Positions 39,440-52,686 of a stretch of 64,000 nucleotides of DNA are shown one piece after another. This DNA is from Hericium rajendrae (Eukaryota > Basidiomycota > Agaricomycetes > Russulales > Hericiaceae). The DNA is taken from assembly GCA_033439255.1 (NCBI GenBank), contig CM065891.1, positions 1,798,001 to 1,862,000 of the forward strand, given 5' to 3'. Numbering within the stretch: position 1 is the first letter of the stretch; each line of letters starts with the position of its first letter. Made by a program: the position numbers and the translations under genes. The notes beneath the pieces are model-generated. The model saw nothing but the letters and a program-made list of their open reading frames with translations. It ran no database searches and had not been told where the DNA came from.

Positions 39440-39846
39440 CTTCGGCGCTTGCATGGGGGCGCATCATCACTTATCAGGTAAATTATCAGGTTCCGATGGA
39501 CCCGTAGAGATCGTATTCGCATTGTACTATCATCATCACTGGCATTTAAGACTGTTTTTCATAGTGTAGAAGGATCACTTTGTAATGCCATAGCATTATA
39601 ACTTCGATGGCTCGGTCAGTTTACAGGGAACAAGTAAATTTGAAGATAAGAGGTATCAGGTGTCGACATAATGTAGCATGCACGGCTCACAGATCTAACA
39701 TGAAATCAAGGCTAGGTAAGCCAGGTCGGCTGCGAGACGCTGTTGACTCGTCTAACGTGGGGCTCAGACTGGTGACAAGTCTCTAGTACACAATGAAGCG
39801 GGGAGGGTTGTGTATAGACGTGGGGCTGGTGCCTATCCGAGTCGTG
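39440..39846. other. Intergenic, no gene seen
   Basis: About 400 bases of 3' flank. The plus-strand frame at 39793-40020 is the antisense of the possible minus-strand exons described next. Confidence 0.45.
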
Positions 39847-40035
39847 CTAGGCAACGAAGTCACATTCAACGATGGTACCCTCGACGCGCGTCATCTTCTC
39901 GTCCCAATTGCTGTATTCGAGACGCCCCGTCTCGTCTCCAGCCAAAGCGTCTGCTCACTGTGTATGAGCATTGCAGATAGCAATAGTCGCGAAGAGGAAC
40001 TGACACAGCTGGTCATGTAGCATTGCTTGAATCAT
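39847..40035 (-). CDS. Possible small spliced ORF or alternative 3' exons of the neighbouring gene
   Basis: On the minus strand, an exon beginning at an ATG at 40035 (MIQAMLHDQLCQFLFATI...) ends at 39959 with a gtgagc donor. A 48-nt intron leads to 39910-39847 (NWDEKMTRVEGTIVECDFVA, then a stop). The two exons join in frame into 46 residues with good splice sites. Upstream, an acceptor near 40073 would let the same frame continue from an internal donor in the gene at 40109-40803. I cannot decide whether this is a separate small gene, an alternative C-terminus, or chance. Confidence 0.35.
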
Positions 40036-40108
40036 ATTTTTCACCGGATTTTCCTCTGGTTCAACGCCTGTATGGCCCACTGTGATTAGATCTCATGTGT
40101 AACATCTT

Positions 40109-40803
40109 TCAGAGAGTGAACTCGCCATATATTCCCATCTCATCGAGGGAGAAGGCTTCGAAGCTAGCAGCCAGTTCGCTTGGCTTGAGATGGCTCATTT
40201 GAGAGAGAGATTTCTCACCATCGGTGTTAGTGGAGTGCATAGAAGGTTCCGCATTGACAATCGACTCGGCCTTGCTACGTGCTACAAAGAGAAAGTATTG
40301 TATTTCGCTGGTCGCGTTAAAGTCGATGAGCTACGTATGGCATCAAATTGTTAGCAAGAGCACACGAAGAACGCTGGCTTCATGTATACGCGTACCTCTT
40401 CGTTCAAAGCTCTGTTCAGCGTCATGCGAGCATCGCGCGTCTGGACGAGAATTCCATGCTCATCATCTTGGTCCTTCGGCGTCTGCTTGTGGGAGACTAT
40501 CGCGTCACTGGTGTCGAGACCCTCCTGGAGCCATTCGAAGAGAGCCTGCTTCTCTTCATCAGGCAGCACCGAGTAGTCATCTTCCCATTTGCCCTCGACA
40601 TCTACGAAAAAATGCCGTGCGATTTGCCTGTATGATTTACCATACTCCGTGGCAATGGTGGCTATCCTATCCTCCATCTGGGCCCGCGCTTCGTCAACGG
40701 CGTGGCGGAAGGCCAGCTCAGCTTCGTCCAGCTCCTCCAGTGCGGGTGCGGGCTCGTCAAACGTGCGCGAAGTAGACTGGTCTTTGCTATTCTGGGAAGC
40801 CAT
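40109..40803 (-). CDS. Uncharacterised acidic protein
   Basis: Two exons (40803-40396 and 40330-40109) give 209 residues. The protein starts MASQNSKDQSTSRTFDE, then has a helical acidic region (LEELDEAELAFRHAVDEARA), QMEDRIATIATEYGKSYRQI, ARHFFVDVEGKWEDDYSVLP, and a second exon LIDFNATSEIQYFLFVARSK...FEAFSLDEMGIYGEFTL. No signal, membrane segment or catalytic motif is seen. I do not recognise it. An in-frame ATG five codons further upstream (40818) is an alternative start. A competing 3' structure is described in the entry at 39847-40035. Confidence 0.65.
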
Positions 40804-41936
40804 GCCACGAGATCTAGAAAACATATAGCTGTTAATTCGGCCAAGCTGGCAAAAAAGATGACGAAGGCGCACGGATCCGCGCGGAAAGCGGGGTGAGGCG
40901 ACGGGCGCTGCGGGGTGAGGCGACGGGCGCTGGGTACAGAAAGCGATAAGTATCAACTTGACAGCGGCAAAGGTTTATGTACCAAATGCCAACGAAGTTC
41001 AACAAACTCCCGTGATTTGACTTACGTTCTGTGATGAAGAGGGAATCGCACTACATCGGGACTGCCCTCTACGGGCTGTCTGTAGGCCGTCTGTGGGCCG
41101 TCCTTGGGGCCTGACTAGACTGGTGACCGAATCTCTCGAACACAATGACGGACGAGTCGAGTATTGTGTTGACAAGGGCCTAACTGTGATCAGCGACGAA
41201 AGTGTTGGATCGGCTATTCCCAGCCTCGATATGGGTAAAGTTAGCCGCGCTTGAGAAGAAACATTGTGACTCACGTACATCATGCTGGTTGTCATCGGTC
41301 TTTTGGTCCCTAGTATACACTGTCATGGATACTTGCAACAGCGGGCTCAGAGTTCTCTGCTGAGCGAATTCAGCAGATGGGCAGCTAAACAAAACAACTT
41401 GCGTTGTACGTTTAACGTAGCGTCAGCGTCATAAACAGAAGGAATCTGAAAGTATTGGCTGGACATAAAAGTACAAATAATGCAAAAATAATGCATCGTC
41501 TACAGATAGAATAAACAAAAGCACTTAGCAACAGAGACTCTGACTGAATTCCAGACACCTGAATCGGTACTTTCGGCATGCGATACCAGCGACTTCATGT
41601 GAACATTGCAAAACGTGAGATCTGGACTCGAGCAAAACATGGTGAATTGCATATATTGCGTCCTTGCACAACATGATATCATTGCAGAAGGGATTCTCGA
41701 CGGAGAAGCTGGCCCGATATGTCCGATAGAGCAGAATGGCCAAAATGGAAAGAACTGTACAGTTGCCGGCAACAGCCGGACGACGGCGAAACCTTGTTTG
41801 CACTGTGGCTCACAGCAGGAACAAACACCGTTCGGGGACAGGTGAGATTGAGTATCGGCTTGCTCGTCGTCGACAGTCCCGGCTTACTTTTCCAGTTTCA
41901 AGATCTTCACGGCCCCCTCCCTCAAGACAACTCAAA
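40804..41936. promoter_or_regulatory. Divergent intergenic region upstream of RPS5
   Basis: About 1.1 kb between the starts of two divergent genes. The last 100 bases before the RPS5 ATG are pyrimidine-rich, as expected for ribosomal protein genes. No TATA box or gene is supported in the remainder. Confidence 0.45.
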
Positions 41937-44455
<2,519 letters not shown>

Positions 44456-46211
44456 TCATCGCCGTTGCTGGGGAAGAGGTTGCGCATTGGATGAAGGGAC
44501 ATTGGAGAATCCAGCTGAAGGCTCGGGCTTGCGAACAATGCCGTCGTAACCGAGATAGCCGATCTCCTTTCCGAACTCCTTGATCATCGCCTTGCCCATC
44601 AAGCATACCCAGCCAAGACCCTCACCCGTCTCGGGTGAGCCAGGCCAGAAAAGCTCGCCTTCCTCGTCTTCCATGTCCGGCTCGAACTCGTCGGTTTGAC
44701 TGAGCGAGGAATGAATCATGCGCGCGAAAGTGACTGGAAAATGCTTGGCCATGACATGTAGCGTCAGGTAATGTTGCGATTGACGCATAGCGCCAGCCGC
44801 CTTGTGGATCTCGTTGCTCACACCAGCAACTGAGTGTGCAAATGATGCGGTGATAGGCAGGGTGATGGTGTTCGCGACGGACGGCACCGGCGCATTCACT
44901 TCAAAGCGGACTTTGTTTCGCGGAGGAGCGGGCGTCGGCGGACGCTGTGACGCAGCTGCTGCGCTGAGGCTCGCAGTTTTGTCGGCCGGGTTGGGAGTCC
45001 CAGTCCCTCGGCCCGTCGGCGTAGAATTGGCGCTGTGAGCAGGGGCAATGCTTGCTGGCGACGGCAGCATCGGGGGAGTAGCTTGTGTACCATGGTTGGC
45101 GGCTGTACCACCCGCAGCGCCAGAGGGTGGGTCGTTCGCGGCAGATTCGACGAGCGGGCGGGCCTTGTGCATGACATTCATGATCTCCGGTAGTACTGTT
45201 TGGTGTGCACGGTAATAGAATACGCGCGAATGAATAAAGCCCTCGATCATGTAACTATGCGAGGGGACGTGAGCATGGAGCGGACATACTGCGGAAGGGA
45301 CAGGACTTACATGAGCCCCACGAAGGCCTTTTCATGCTCGCCAGCACTGTTGATTTCGGCCAGCCATTTACGCTTGGTCCAGTCGAGATAGGCCTCGGTG
45401 GTCGGCCATGCACCGAGACAGGCACCAATGCGGTAATCTTTGGACCAGATGGCATATGTGAAGCAGATCAAAGCGTCAAGGAGCTCAAGACGGGCCATGA
45501 GAGCGCCGTGCTTGTGGTAGGGGGAGTTGACTGGAGGTGGGTTCACAAGGGGCCTGTATTCCTTATGTGAGGGAGTAAAGGTGGACCAGAAACGGGTATC
45601 GCCGGAATACTTGAGCGTGCGGCCCAACTTATAATAGCGATCATGGAGGCCTTCGAAGACAGGATCGTTCTTGAGGAGGTTTCTGCGAGGACGTTGAATG
45701 GGGAGGAATTGGGAGGAGCCGAATCTGAATTGGCGGGAGGGACCTGAGTCGTCGCGAAGCTCGCCCTCTTCGCAAGGGTCTGAGCGCTGGGCTTGAGCAG
45801 AGAGGGAGGATGAGGGTTGGTGACGAGAAGGCTTGTCGAGAACGTCAGATGTGCGAGGGCGCTTGGTATGATCGTTGCCTGCATCGTGTTCGAGCTTGCG
45901 CTTCCCTGAGGGAGCGGGGGATGAAGCGCGAGAAGTAGGTGGCGATGGAGGGAGATCGGGAGGGAGGACAACAGACAAGGAACCGAGAATCTGAATTGAG
46001 ATGAGATGAGGAAGAGTGGAGAAGAGAGAGGAAAGGGGGAATGGACCTCGAGGTTCTTCAGCAGCTGCTGCCGGTTTAGCCTGCTGATTGGGAAGCGATG
46101 AGGCGTTAGACGAAGGGTAGAATGAGGCGAAAGCGAGCGAACTGACCGTTTCGCAGGCTTGGGCAGAGACGAGGAGGAAGAGGCTGATGCGGGGGGTGAC
46201 TGCAGAGCCAT
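44456..46211 (-). CDS. Uncharacterised, largely disordered protein with conserved C-terminal domain
   Basis: Four exons (46211-46147, 46083-46047, 45990-45311, 45254-44456) give 526 residues. The N-terminus MALQSPPASASSSSSLPKPA joins a short exon RLNRQQLLKNLE, then ILGSLSVVLPPDLPPSPP and a Ser/Pro/Lys-rich linker with a nuclear-localisation-like KRKLEHDAGNDHTKRPR. The ordered part begins FEGLHDRYYKLGRTLKYSGD, RLELLDALICFTYAIWSKDY, AFVGLIYMIEGFIHSRVFYY and ends in a low-complexity tail. A nuclear role is plausible. The Y..LGR.LK pattern followed by a helical block reminded me of Ell-binding protein (Ebp1-type) domains, but I could not verify this. It is divergent from the amidohydrolase-like gene, with 181 bases between start codons. 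Confidence 0.75.
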
Positions 46212-46392
46212 GAGGAGGGGAGAGGAGGGGATGGGTGGACGGAGGAAGGGATGGAGGAATGGAGAGAGAGAGGAAGGAGAAGGGCGAGTTGCAGCGAAGG
46301 CCAAGCGGAGACTGACACTCTCCCACCCCGTCACACTCCGTACAGCTCTCGACTTTGTCACGTTGTCACGTCACCCCCTCTTGTCCTCCCCG
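46212..46392. promoter_or_regulatory. 181-bp bidirectional promoter
   Basis: This separates the start codons of the genes at 44456-46211 (minus) and 46393-50135 (plus). It is G/A- then C/T-rich, and no TATA box is seen. Confidence 0.55.
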
Positions 46393-49300
46393 ATGTCCAA
46401 GGAGTCGGTCCCGCCGCCGGCCCCGCCCCATGCCAGGCGCAGGCTCTCCAAGTTCCTCCTCTTCTTTCCCGTCCTCTTCCCTCTCGCCCTCGCCCTCCAG
46501 CTCCTCGTCTCCGCCAACCTCCCGTCCCCGCCTCTCCAGCGTCTCCCCCTCCATGCCGAACAGGTCATAGCCCGTTGCCGCGCGCACGACCTGTCTCCGG
46601 GCCCGGACTCCGATTTCTACGACCGTCGCCAATCCGACCGATATGTCCCTGGCAGCCCATCGGTCCTCATCCGCAACGCCCGCATTTGGACTGGCAGCGA
46701 GAACGGTACCGAGGTAGTTTCCGGTGATATTTTTCTCGATAAGGGCATCATTAGAGGCGTTGGCCGCCTCGGCCGCTTCCATTCCGCCCTCAGAGACGCG
46801 ACTGCTGCTGGCGGCCTCACCGTCATAGACGCTAAAGGCGCTTGGGTAACTCCTGGGTCCGTTTTCCAGCGCCCAACGCGTTCCGAACTGACCATTTTTG
46901 CAGAATCATTGACTCGCACTCGCATCTCGGTGTTGATTCGGTTCCGGCTCTGAATGGCGCAGATGATACCAATTCTCGCAAGGCTACCGTGCAGCCATGG
47001 CTCCGCTCCCTCGATGGTCTCAATACCCACGACGATGCATACCCGTTGTCCATCGCGGGCGGTGTCACCACCGCACTTGTCCTGCCCGGCTCTGCTAATG
47101 CTATCGGTACCCGATCCTTCTCTATCACTTCATGCACGTCCTCAACAGTCTGTTCAGGTGGTCAGGCATTCACAATCAAACTCAGAAAGACTTCAGAACG
47201 CTCCCCAACGTCCATGCTCCTCGAGCCGCCGTACACGCTCAATGGAACAGATGCTGGCAAGGGTCTCCGCCCCCGCTGGCGGCAGATGAAGTGAGGCTTT
47301 GTGTACACAACTCGTATGATTCGAACTAATGTCGCCGTATCTCGCCAAGACATGCCTGCGGTGCGTGTATCTCGTAGAATTTGTGACATCTTATCCTGAT
47401 ATCCTCTTAGGCGAGAATCCCAGTACGGATATTACGAGTCTCAGGATCTGTACACTGTTTGATTTATCTTCTTCTAGGCCGAGTATACAAGGCCACTCGC
47501 ATGGACACGTTTTGGGCCTTTCGCGAAGCGTGAGTTGCGCCACCACTTAACGATGTCGTGAGTTAACCGTGATGACGCAATTCCAGGTACAATAAAGCGA
47601 AACAGATCAAAGAGCAGCAGGATGCCTATTGTACCAAGGCCCTGGATGGTCAATGGGCTCATCTTGGGGAGTATCCGGAAGACCTACAATGGGAGGCATT
47701 GGTTGACGTGTTGCGGGGCCATGTTAGGGTGAACATCTTGGCTCCATCACGACAAGTCTCCAATCTGAACATTTGGCTTGTTACTAGGTCCAGACCCATT
47801 GCTATGAGGCAGTAGACCTGGATGATCTCGTCAGAGTCAGTATCTCAACGGTTTCAGGAATATGTATTCTGCTTACAATGCATCCCCCAGCTCACGAACG
47901 AGTTCAAGTTCTCTGTTGCTGCGGTTCACCACGCAAGCGAAGCTTACCTCGTTCCTGATGTGCTCAAGCGCGCATACGGTGATTCTTCTCTATACGAAGC
48001 TTGGTGTGCGATCTGATGCGTTTTCTTGGACAGGTCATCCTCCCGCGGCGGCTATCTTCGCCACCAACGGCAGGTACGTCGTGTATGTCCGTCGGCATCA
48101 TCGGATCAATATCATATCCCACATTTATCAGATACAAGCGTGAAGCCTACAGGAGCTCCGAATTTGCCGCACGGATTCTCACTGACAATGGAATTAACGT
48201 CGTTATGAAGGTTTGTGATCACTGCATCAATCCCTACGCTGACAACAATAAAACGTCTGATGCACCAGAGTGACCATCCGGTGCTAAATTCGCGTTTCCT
48301 TCTCTATGAGGCGCAACAAGCCCATTACTATGGCCTTCGCGACAATCTTGCTCTGGCGGCCGTGACGAGCACCGCCGCTCACGTGGTGGGAATGGCTCAT
48401 CGCATTGGATACATCAAGGAAGGTAAGCTTGAGTTACGCTGTTATGTTAGCCTTGAATCAATCTGATCTTTTGTTCTTGTACAGGGTATGATGCCGGTAC
48501 GTACTGTCTTGTGTCTCCATCAAGGACAAGGCGGTACTAGCATGATTCGACAGACCTCGTCATCTGGGACAGTCACCCTCTGGCCCTCGGCGCAACACCT
48601 ACACAGGTCTTCATCGACGGTCTGGCGCAGCTCGAGTCGCCCTTCGTCTCGCACAAACCATCTGCCTTCCAATCGGTGCCCGAAACTCCCGACTTCAATG
48701 ACGAAATCGCTCTCACGCTGACTCACGACGGCCTGCCCCCGCTCGTCCCGTCCAAGCCCAGTGTGGACGAGGTCCTCTTCGTAAACGTCAAGAGCGTCTT
48801 CCTTCCGCAGGCCGGCAAGGCGGCTCCTGCGGAGGTGTTCGCGGCCCAAGGGGATGAGCCGGGCGTCGTTCTTATTCGGAACGGCTCGCTTACGTGCTAC
48901 GGCGCGCAGAGCGCGTGTCTTTCCAGGGAGCATGAACGCATTCACACGGTCGTCGATCTCCACGGCGGGGCGATCTCGCCGGGCTTGCTGTCGTATGGCT
49001 CGCCGCTGGGCTTGCAAGAAATCGCCCAGGAACCCTCGACGGGCGACGGCGTTGTCCTCGATGTCCTCGCTGGCGACAAAGTTCCTGAAGCGCTCGGCAG
49101 TGAGCTCGTGCGCGCTGTAGACGGGTTACAATTTGCTGGCCGGAGTGCACTGTGCGTCTGTTCTTTCTTCCCGCTGACTGTCATTCAATAGGCGCCTGTG
49201 CTCTCAGCATCGCCTATCGTGCCGGTGTCACAAAGGCTATAAGCGCACCTAGTCATCGCCGCTTCATTTCGGGGCTCGGGACCGCATTCTCCACGGGCGC

Positions 49301-50135
49301 AGGCCACAAGCTCGAGAAGGGCGCTGTGATCCAGGAGGTCTCGGCGCTGCACGTTTCCATAAGCCACTTCGGGCAGCCCAGTATCAGTACGCAAATCGCT
49401 GCGCTGCGCAAGCTTCTGCTCGCGGAAGACGACGGTACCGAGTTGGGGCAAGCGTTCCAGGCCGTGGTAGAGGTAGGCCATTCGGGCTTCCGAGTGGCAA
49501 TTGGAGTGCCTTACTCACGCGTTCCCGCTCCGTAGGGCCGCATCCCGCTTGTGATCGAGGCGGAGAGCGCCGACGTGATCGCGACGCTCGTTCTGCTGAA
49601 GAAGGACGTCGAGAGCGCGATACGATCAGCGCTGCGCGTGACCATCGCGGGCGCGACCGAGGCGCATCTCCTCGCGAAGGAGATCGCGCAGGCGGGCATC
49701 GGCATCGTGCTCGTGCCGTCCAGGCCGTTCCCCGCGGCGTGGGAGTCCAAGCGCATCCTGCCGGGGCCGCCGCTGTCGCGGGACAGCGCGATCTCGGCGC
49801 TGTTGGCGGCGAACGTGTCCGTTGGGATCGGCGTGGAGGAGGCGTGGAGCGCGCGCAACACGCGCTTCGATGTGGGCTGGGTGCGTGCGCTCGCCGCTTT
49901 CTCGGGAGACGTGCTGACGGTTGATTCGGCCCAGGCGGCGCTGGAAGCCGATGGCCGCATCTCGAAGGGTGAGGCGCTCGCGCTCGCATCGACCAGCTTG
50001 GAGAAACTGCTCGGCGGCGAAGTGGATGCTGAGACTGCAGACCTGGTGGCGACGCAGGGCGGCGATCTGCTTGAGTTTGAGAGCAAGGTCGTTGCGGTTA
50101 TCTCCCCTACGCGGAAGGTCGTAGATCTGTTCTAA
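46393..50135 (+). CDS. Membrane-anchored amidohydrolase-like protein, two tandem barrel halves
   Basis: Sixteen exons (46393-46856, 46904-47106, 47158-47290, 47350-47360, 47411-47422, 47478-47529, 47587-47728, 47788-47835, 47891-47978, 48034-48073, 48132-48210, 48269-48422, 48485-48496, 48554-49151, 49208-49472, 49536-50135) give 966 residues. A single N-terminal membrane segment (FLLFFPVLFPLALALQLLV) suggests a type II membrane protein. The first half is a metal-dependent hydrolase: VLIRNARIWTG, VIDAKGAWVTPGIIDSHSHLGV (HxH), VQTHCYEAVD, VAAVHHASEAY, MKSDHPV and YDADLVIWDSHPLALG. The second half repeats the order (VLIRNGSLTCYG, VVDLHGGAISPGLLSYGSPLG, IPLVIEAESADVIATLVLL) without the histidines. 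Three exons are 11-12 nt. The substrate is unknown. Confidence 0.9.
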
Positions 50136-51300
50136 GTGTTATTCATGTTTATCTATCTTCGGTCAAACTCACCTGTTCTAACTAACTGTCAATTTACCCA
50201 TACCCAGCTTTACCTTGCGGAAATCACATTGTTTATGACCGTATGTGCTGTGTGACAACGATCTCTTCGGTCAGCCTGGTAGTCCAGCGTTCCCATTGAG
50301 AACGGCGCCAGTGCGCGTGTACCCGGTCTCGACCCTAGGCTGCTGACCAGTGCTCAGTGCACACCGGCATGCGGATGTTGTGTGAGTATTGGATGTCTAG
50401 AACCCACGAAATAAGCGCTGTAAAGTATACTAGGGAAGCGCCGACTGCGTCGGCATGAACCTTGCTTGTCTTGACGAAAATAATCGTTACAAAGTGGCTT
50501 TCCTCATGCTAGGTAGTTCTTATGGGTGCTAAATAATATTGCAAACTTCGGACACGGTATACCTATGGTATTGAAGCTTTTTACTGGGTGACGGAATGCT
50601 GGACAGGTAAGGTGTGCAAGTACCTATCTCATACGTATGTCGAAGGACACCGCGCGCCCCTGCGCGTTCCCCAACGGCAAATCGACCACAGGCTGATAAA
50701 AAAAGGGTGAGGTTCTAAATTGTAAACTTGCAACAGGTTGCTCGGTGCTGGTGAGCACCTCGTTTGCACAAGCCATAAACTCGCAGACCAGCGGATCTCA
50801 AATGAACAACAGGAGCAGCATGGGCGTCGACTTCGTTACCACGCCGTTACCAGCAAGCCCCAGCACACGGAGTCGCTGACCGTGTCGGACGCGCTCGTGC
50901 CGCCCGCGCGGCGGGCTCCCCATCGCCGCCGGCTGCATGCGCATGCCGAGCAGAACTACTTCTCGCCCCCTAACTTGCGCACGCCCTCGCTCCGCTTCAG
51001 CCCCGTTTTCACTGTGGAGCTGCAACAGTACGGCTTGCCGCAGACGCCAAGGGCTATGATGCTAATCCGTATTGTTGCCAATGTTGGAGACCGAGAAAAG
51101 ATGCTGGACGCTGCAGACACGGGTCTGGAGGGCGCACCTCGAGACCCTGTCGGAGATCCTCCCACGCGTGTTCCGCCTATGCCATGTTCGACTTGGGGAG
51201 CTTGAACGCGAGCGTAGGGGGCGATGAGGTCAGATTCAGCCAGATTGCTAAGAGAATGCAGAACGCACATAGTGCGCGGTCTGCGGTCTGAGACTTGATG
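50136..51300. other. Intergenic, no supported gene
   Basis: About 1.2 kb. A plus-strand frame of 155 codons (50738-51205) and overlapping minus frames lie in GC-rich sequence. None has a recognised motif or clear splice partners. Confidence 0.45.
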
Positions 51301-51360
51301 ACAACTTGTGAGGTTGCTGCCTATATAGGCACACTTGCTGAAGGAGCTGTCAGTCTACTC

Positions 51361-51990
51361 TCACCAGCCGGTTTGTGGGGTGCTGAATATATGTGCTACA
51401 GCACTTTTACTGTGCCGTGTGTGCTCAGTAGCATGCCCAAATTCTTGCACGTTGATGCGAGTGATAAGCTTAGGATCAGCCGCGGGCGCGATCGTATGTC
51501 CGTTCGCAAGTGATGGCGTGACAGATGTCGCCGGCGACTCGAGCTGCGAATCGCGTGATGACGACGTCGAAATTGGAGCTGACGACGGCACGGACGTAAA
51601 CACATTGTCGTTGCTAAACGAGGACGTCATCCTAGGCGCAGGCGGCGGGGGAATGGAAGGCGGGGGCGTAGGAAGCGGCAATCTCGCCGTCGAGAGGCCG
51701 TTGACGGTGCGGTAGGTCATACTGCACCCTGGGATGGGTCGTATTGGCAGGGGCACAGGGGATACGTCGTGCGCGGATGGGGCAGATGCGAGCTGCGCCT
51801 GAAGGTCGCGAACAGCAAGCTCCTACTTGGTCTTCTCCTTCTGGATCGCATCCTTCTCGTCCTTGACGCAGACTGTCGAGAAATGGGCGGGTGTGATTCA
51901 AGTCACAGGTGCTGTGACTAGTCGCAGTCGGCTCTTCAAGTTGTAACTTCTTCCCGTCTAATTCTAAGACAAAGAAGGGCAATAGATCAT
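51361..51990 (-). pseudogene. Possible gene relic: coiled-coil segment with in-frame stop
   Basis: On the minus strand, after an acceptor-like cgacag near 51.88 kb, a frame reads VKDEKDAIQKEKTK, then TAG (51823-51825), then ELAVRDLQAQLAS continuing through PVPLPIRPIPG into a Ser/Thr/Pro-rich open frame to 51361. The coil heptads continue in the same frame across the TAG, so a Gln or Lys codon may have mutated. No functional domain could be identified. Sequencing error or a missed intron are alternatives. Confidence 0.35.
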
Positions 51991-52686
51991 ATCAGAAGCA
52001 TGAAAGCGATTGTCAACGATGAGAAAAAGGGTTCCGGTACATGATTAGAGTGCTAGACAAAGAGTAAATAGGTGTGCTGCTCGAGGTGCCGAGCCTTTGT
52101 TTGTCACTGTTGACGATGTGAGTTACGGCGCTAATAATTACGGGGGTGCGAGAGACCTTGACAAGCAAGGTAACACATCCACGCTTCATTCGGAATGTAC
52201 AAGGAAGGCCCGCGAACGCGCCTCTTCTAGCTTGTCAATCGATGAAGCAAGTAGAAGAGGAGTGGGGTTCCGTAAAAGTACATATGATACTCGTCAATGC
52301 AAGTAATTAAGTACTCGAATATAATAAGTAGCAAAGTACAGAGCACGGAAGTCTATATGGATGCAAAGTTAGTTCCGGGAATGTTGGAATGCAGAATGAG
52401 GATATGACGGGCTGGGTGCGATAGCAATGACAGTATGGAGGACAAATGTAGGAAATGTCCGAATGAGTGACGGATGCAGGATGCAATGCAGGTAGTGGTA
52501 AAATGAGAACGGGAAGATGAGTAGGTGAGGGTAGCGTCCATAGGCTTGTTGAATAGCGGATTTACTGGATGACACGAGGAGAGCAGACGCCCTACCTCCT
52601 AGTGAAGAGGTGCGGATGGGGTGGTTTTGCAACAGCTCTGGTCAGGTTGACAAAGCTGGCCAGAAGCCCAGCAATGCAGACACCTG
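51991..52686. other. Intergenic, AT-rich, no gene seen
   Basis: The stretch contains short direct motifs such as AAGTAA/AAGTAC near 52.3 kb, but nothing that I can call a feature. Confidence 0.45.

Noticed and set aside
49384-50086. Two minus-strand frames of about 190-200 codons at 49.4-50.1 kb
   Set aside because: They are antisense shadows of the GC-rich last exons of the amidohydrolase-like gene.
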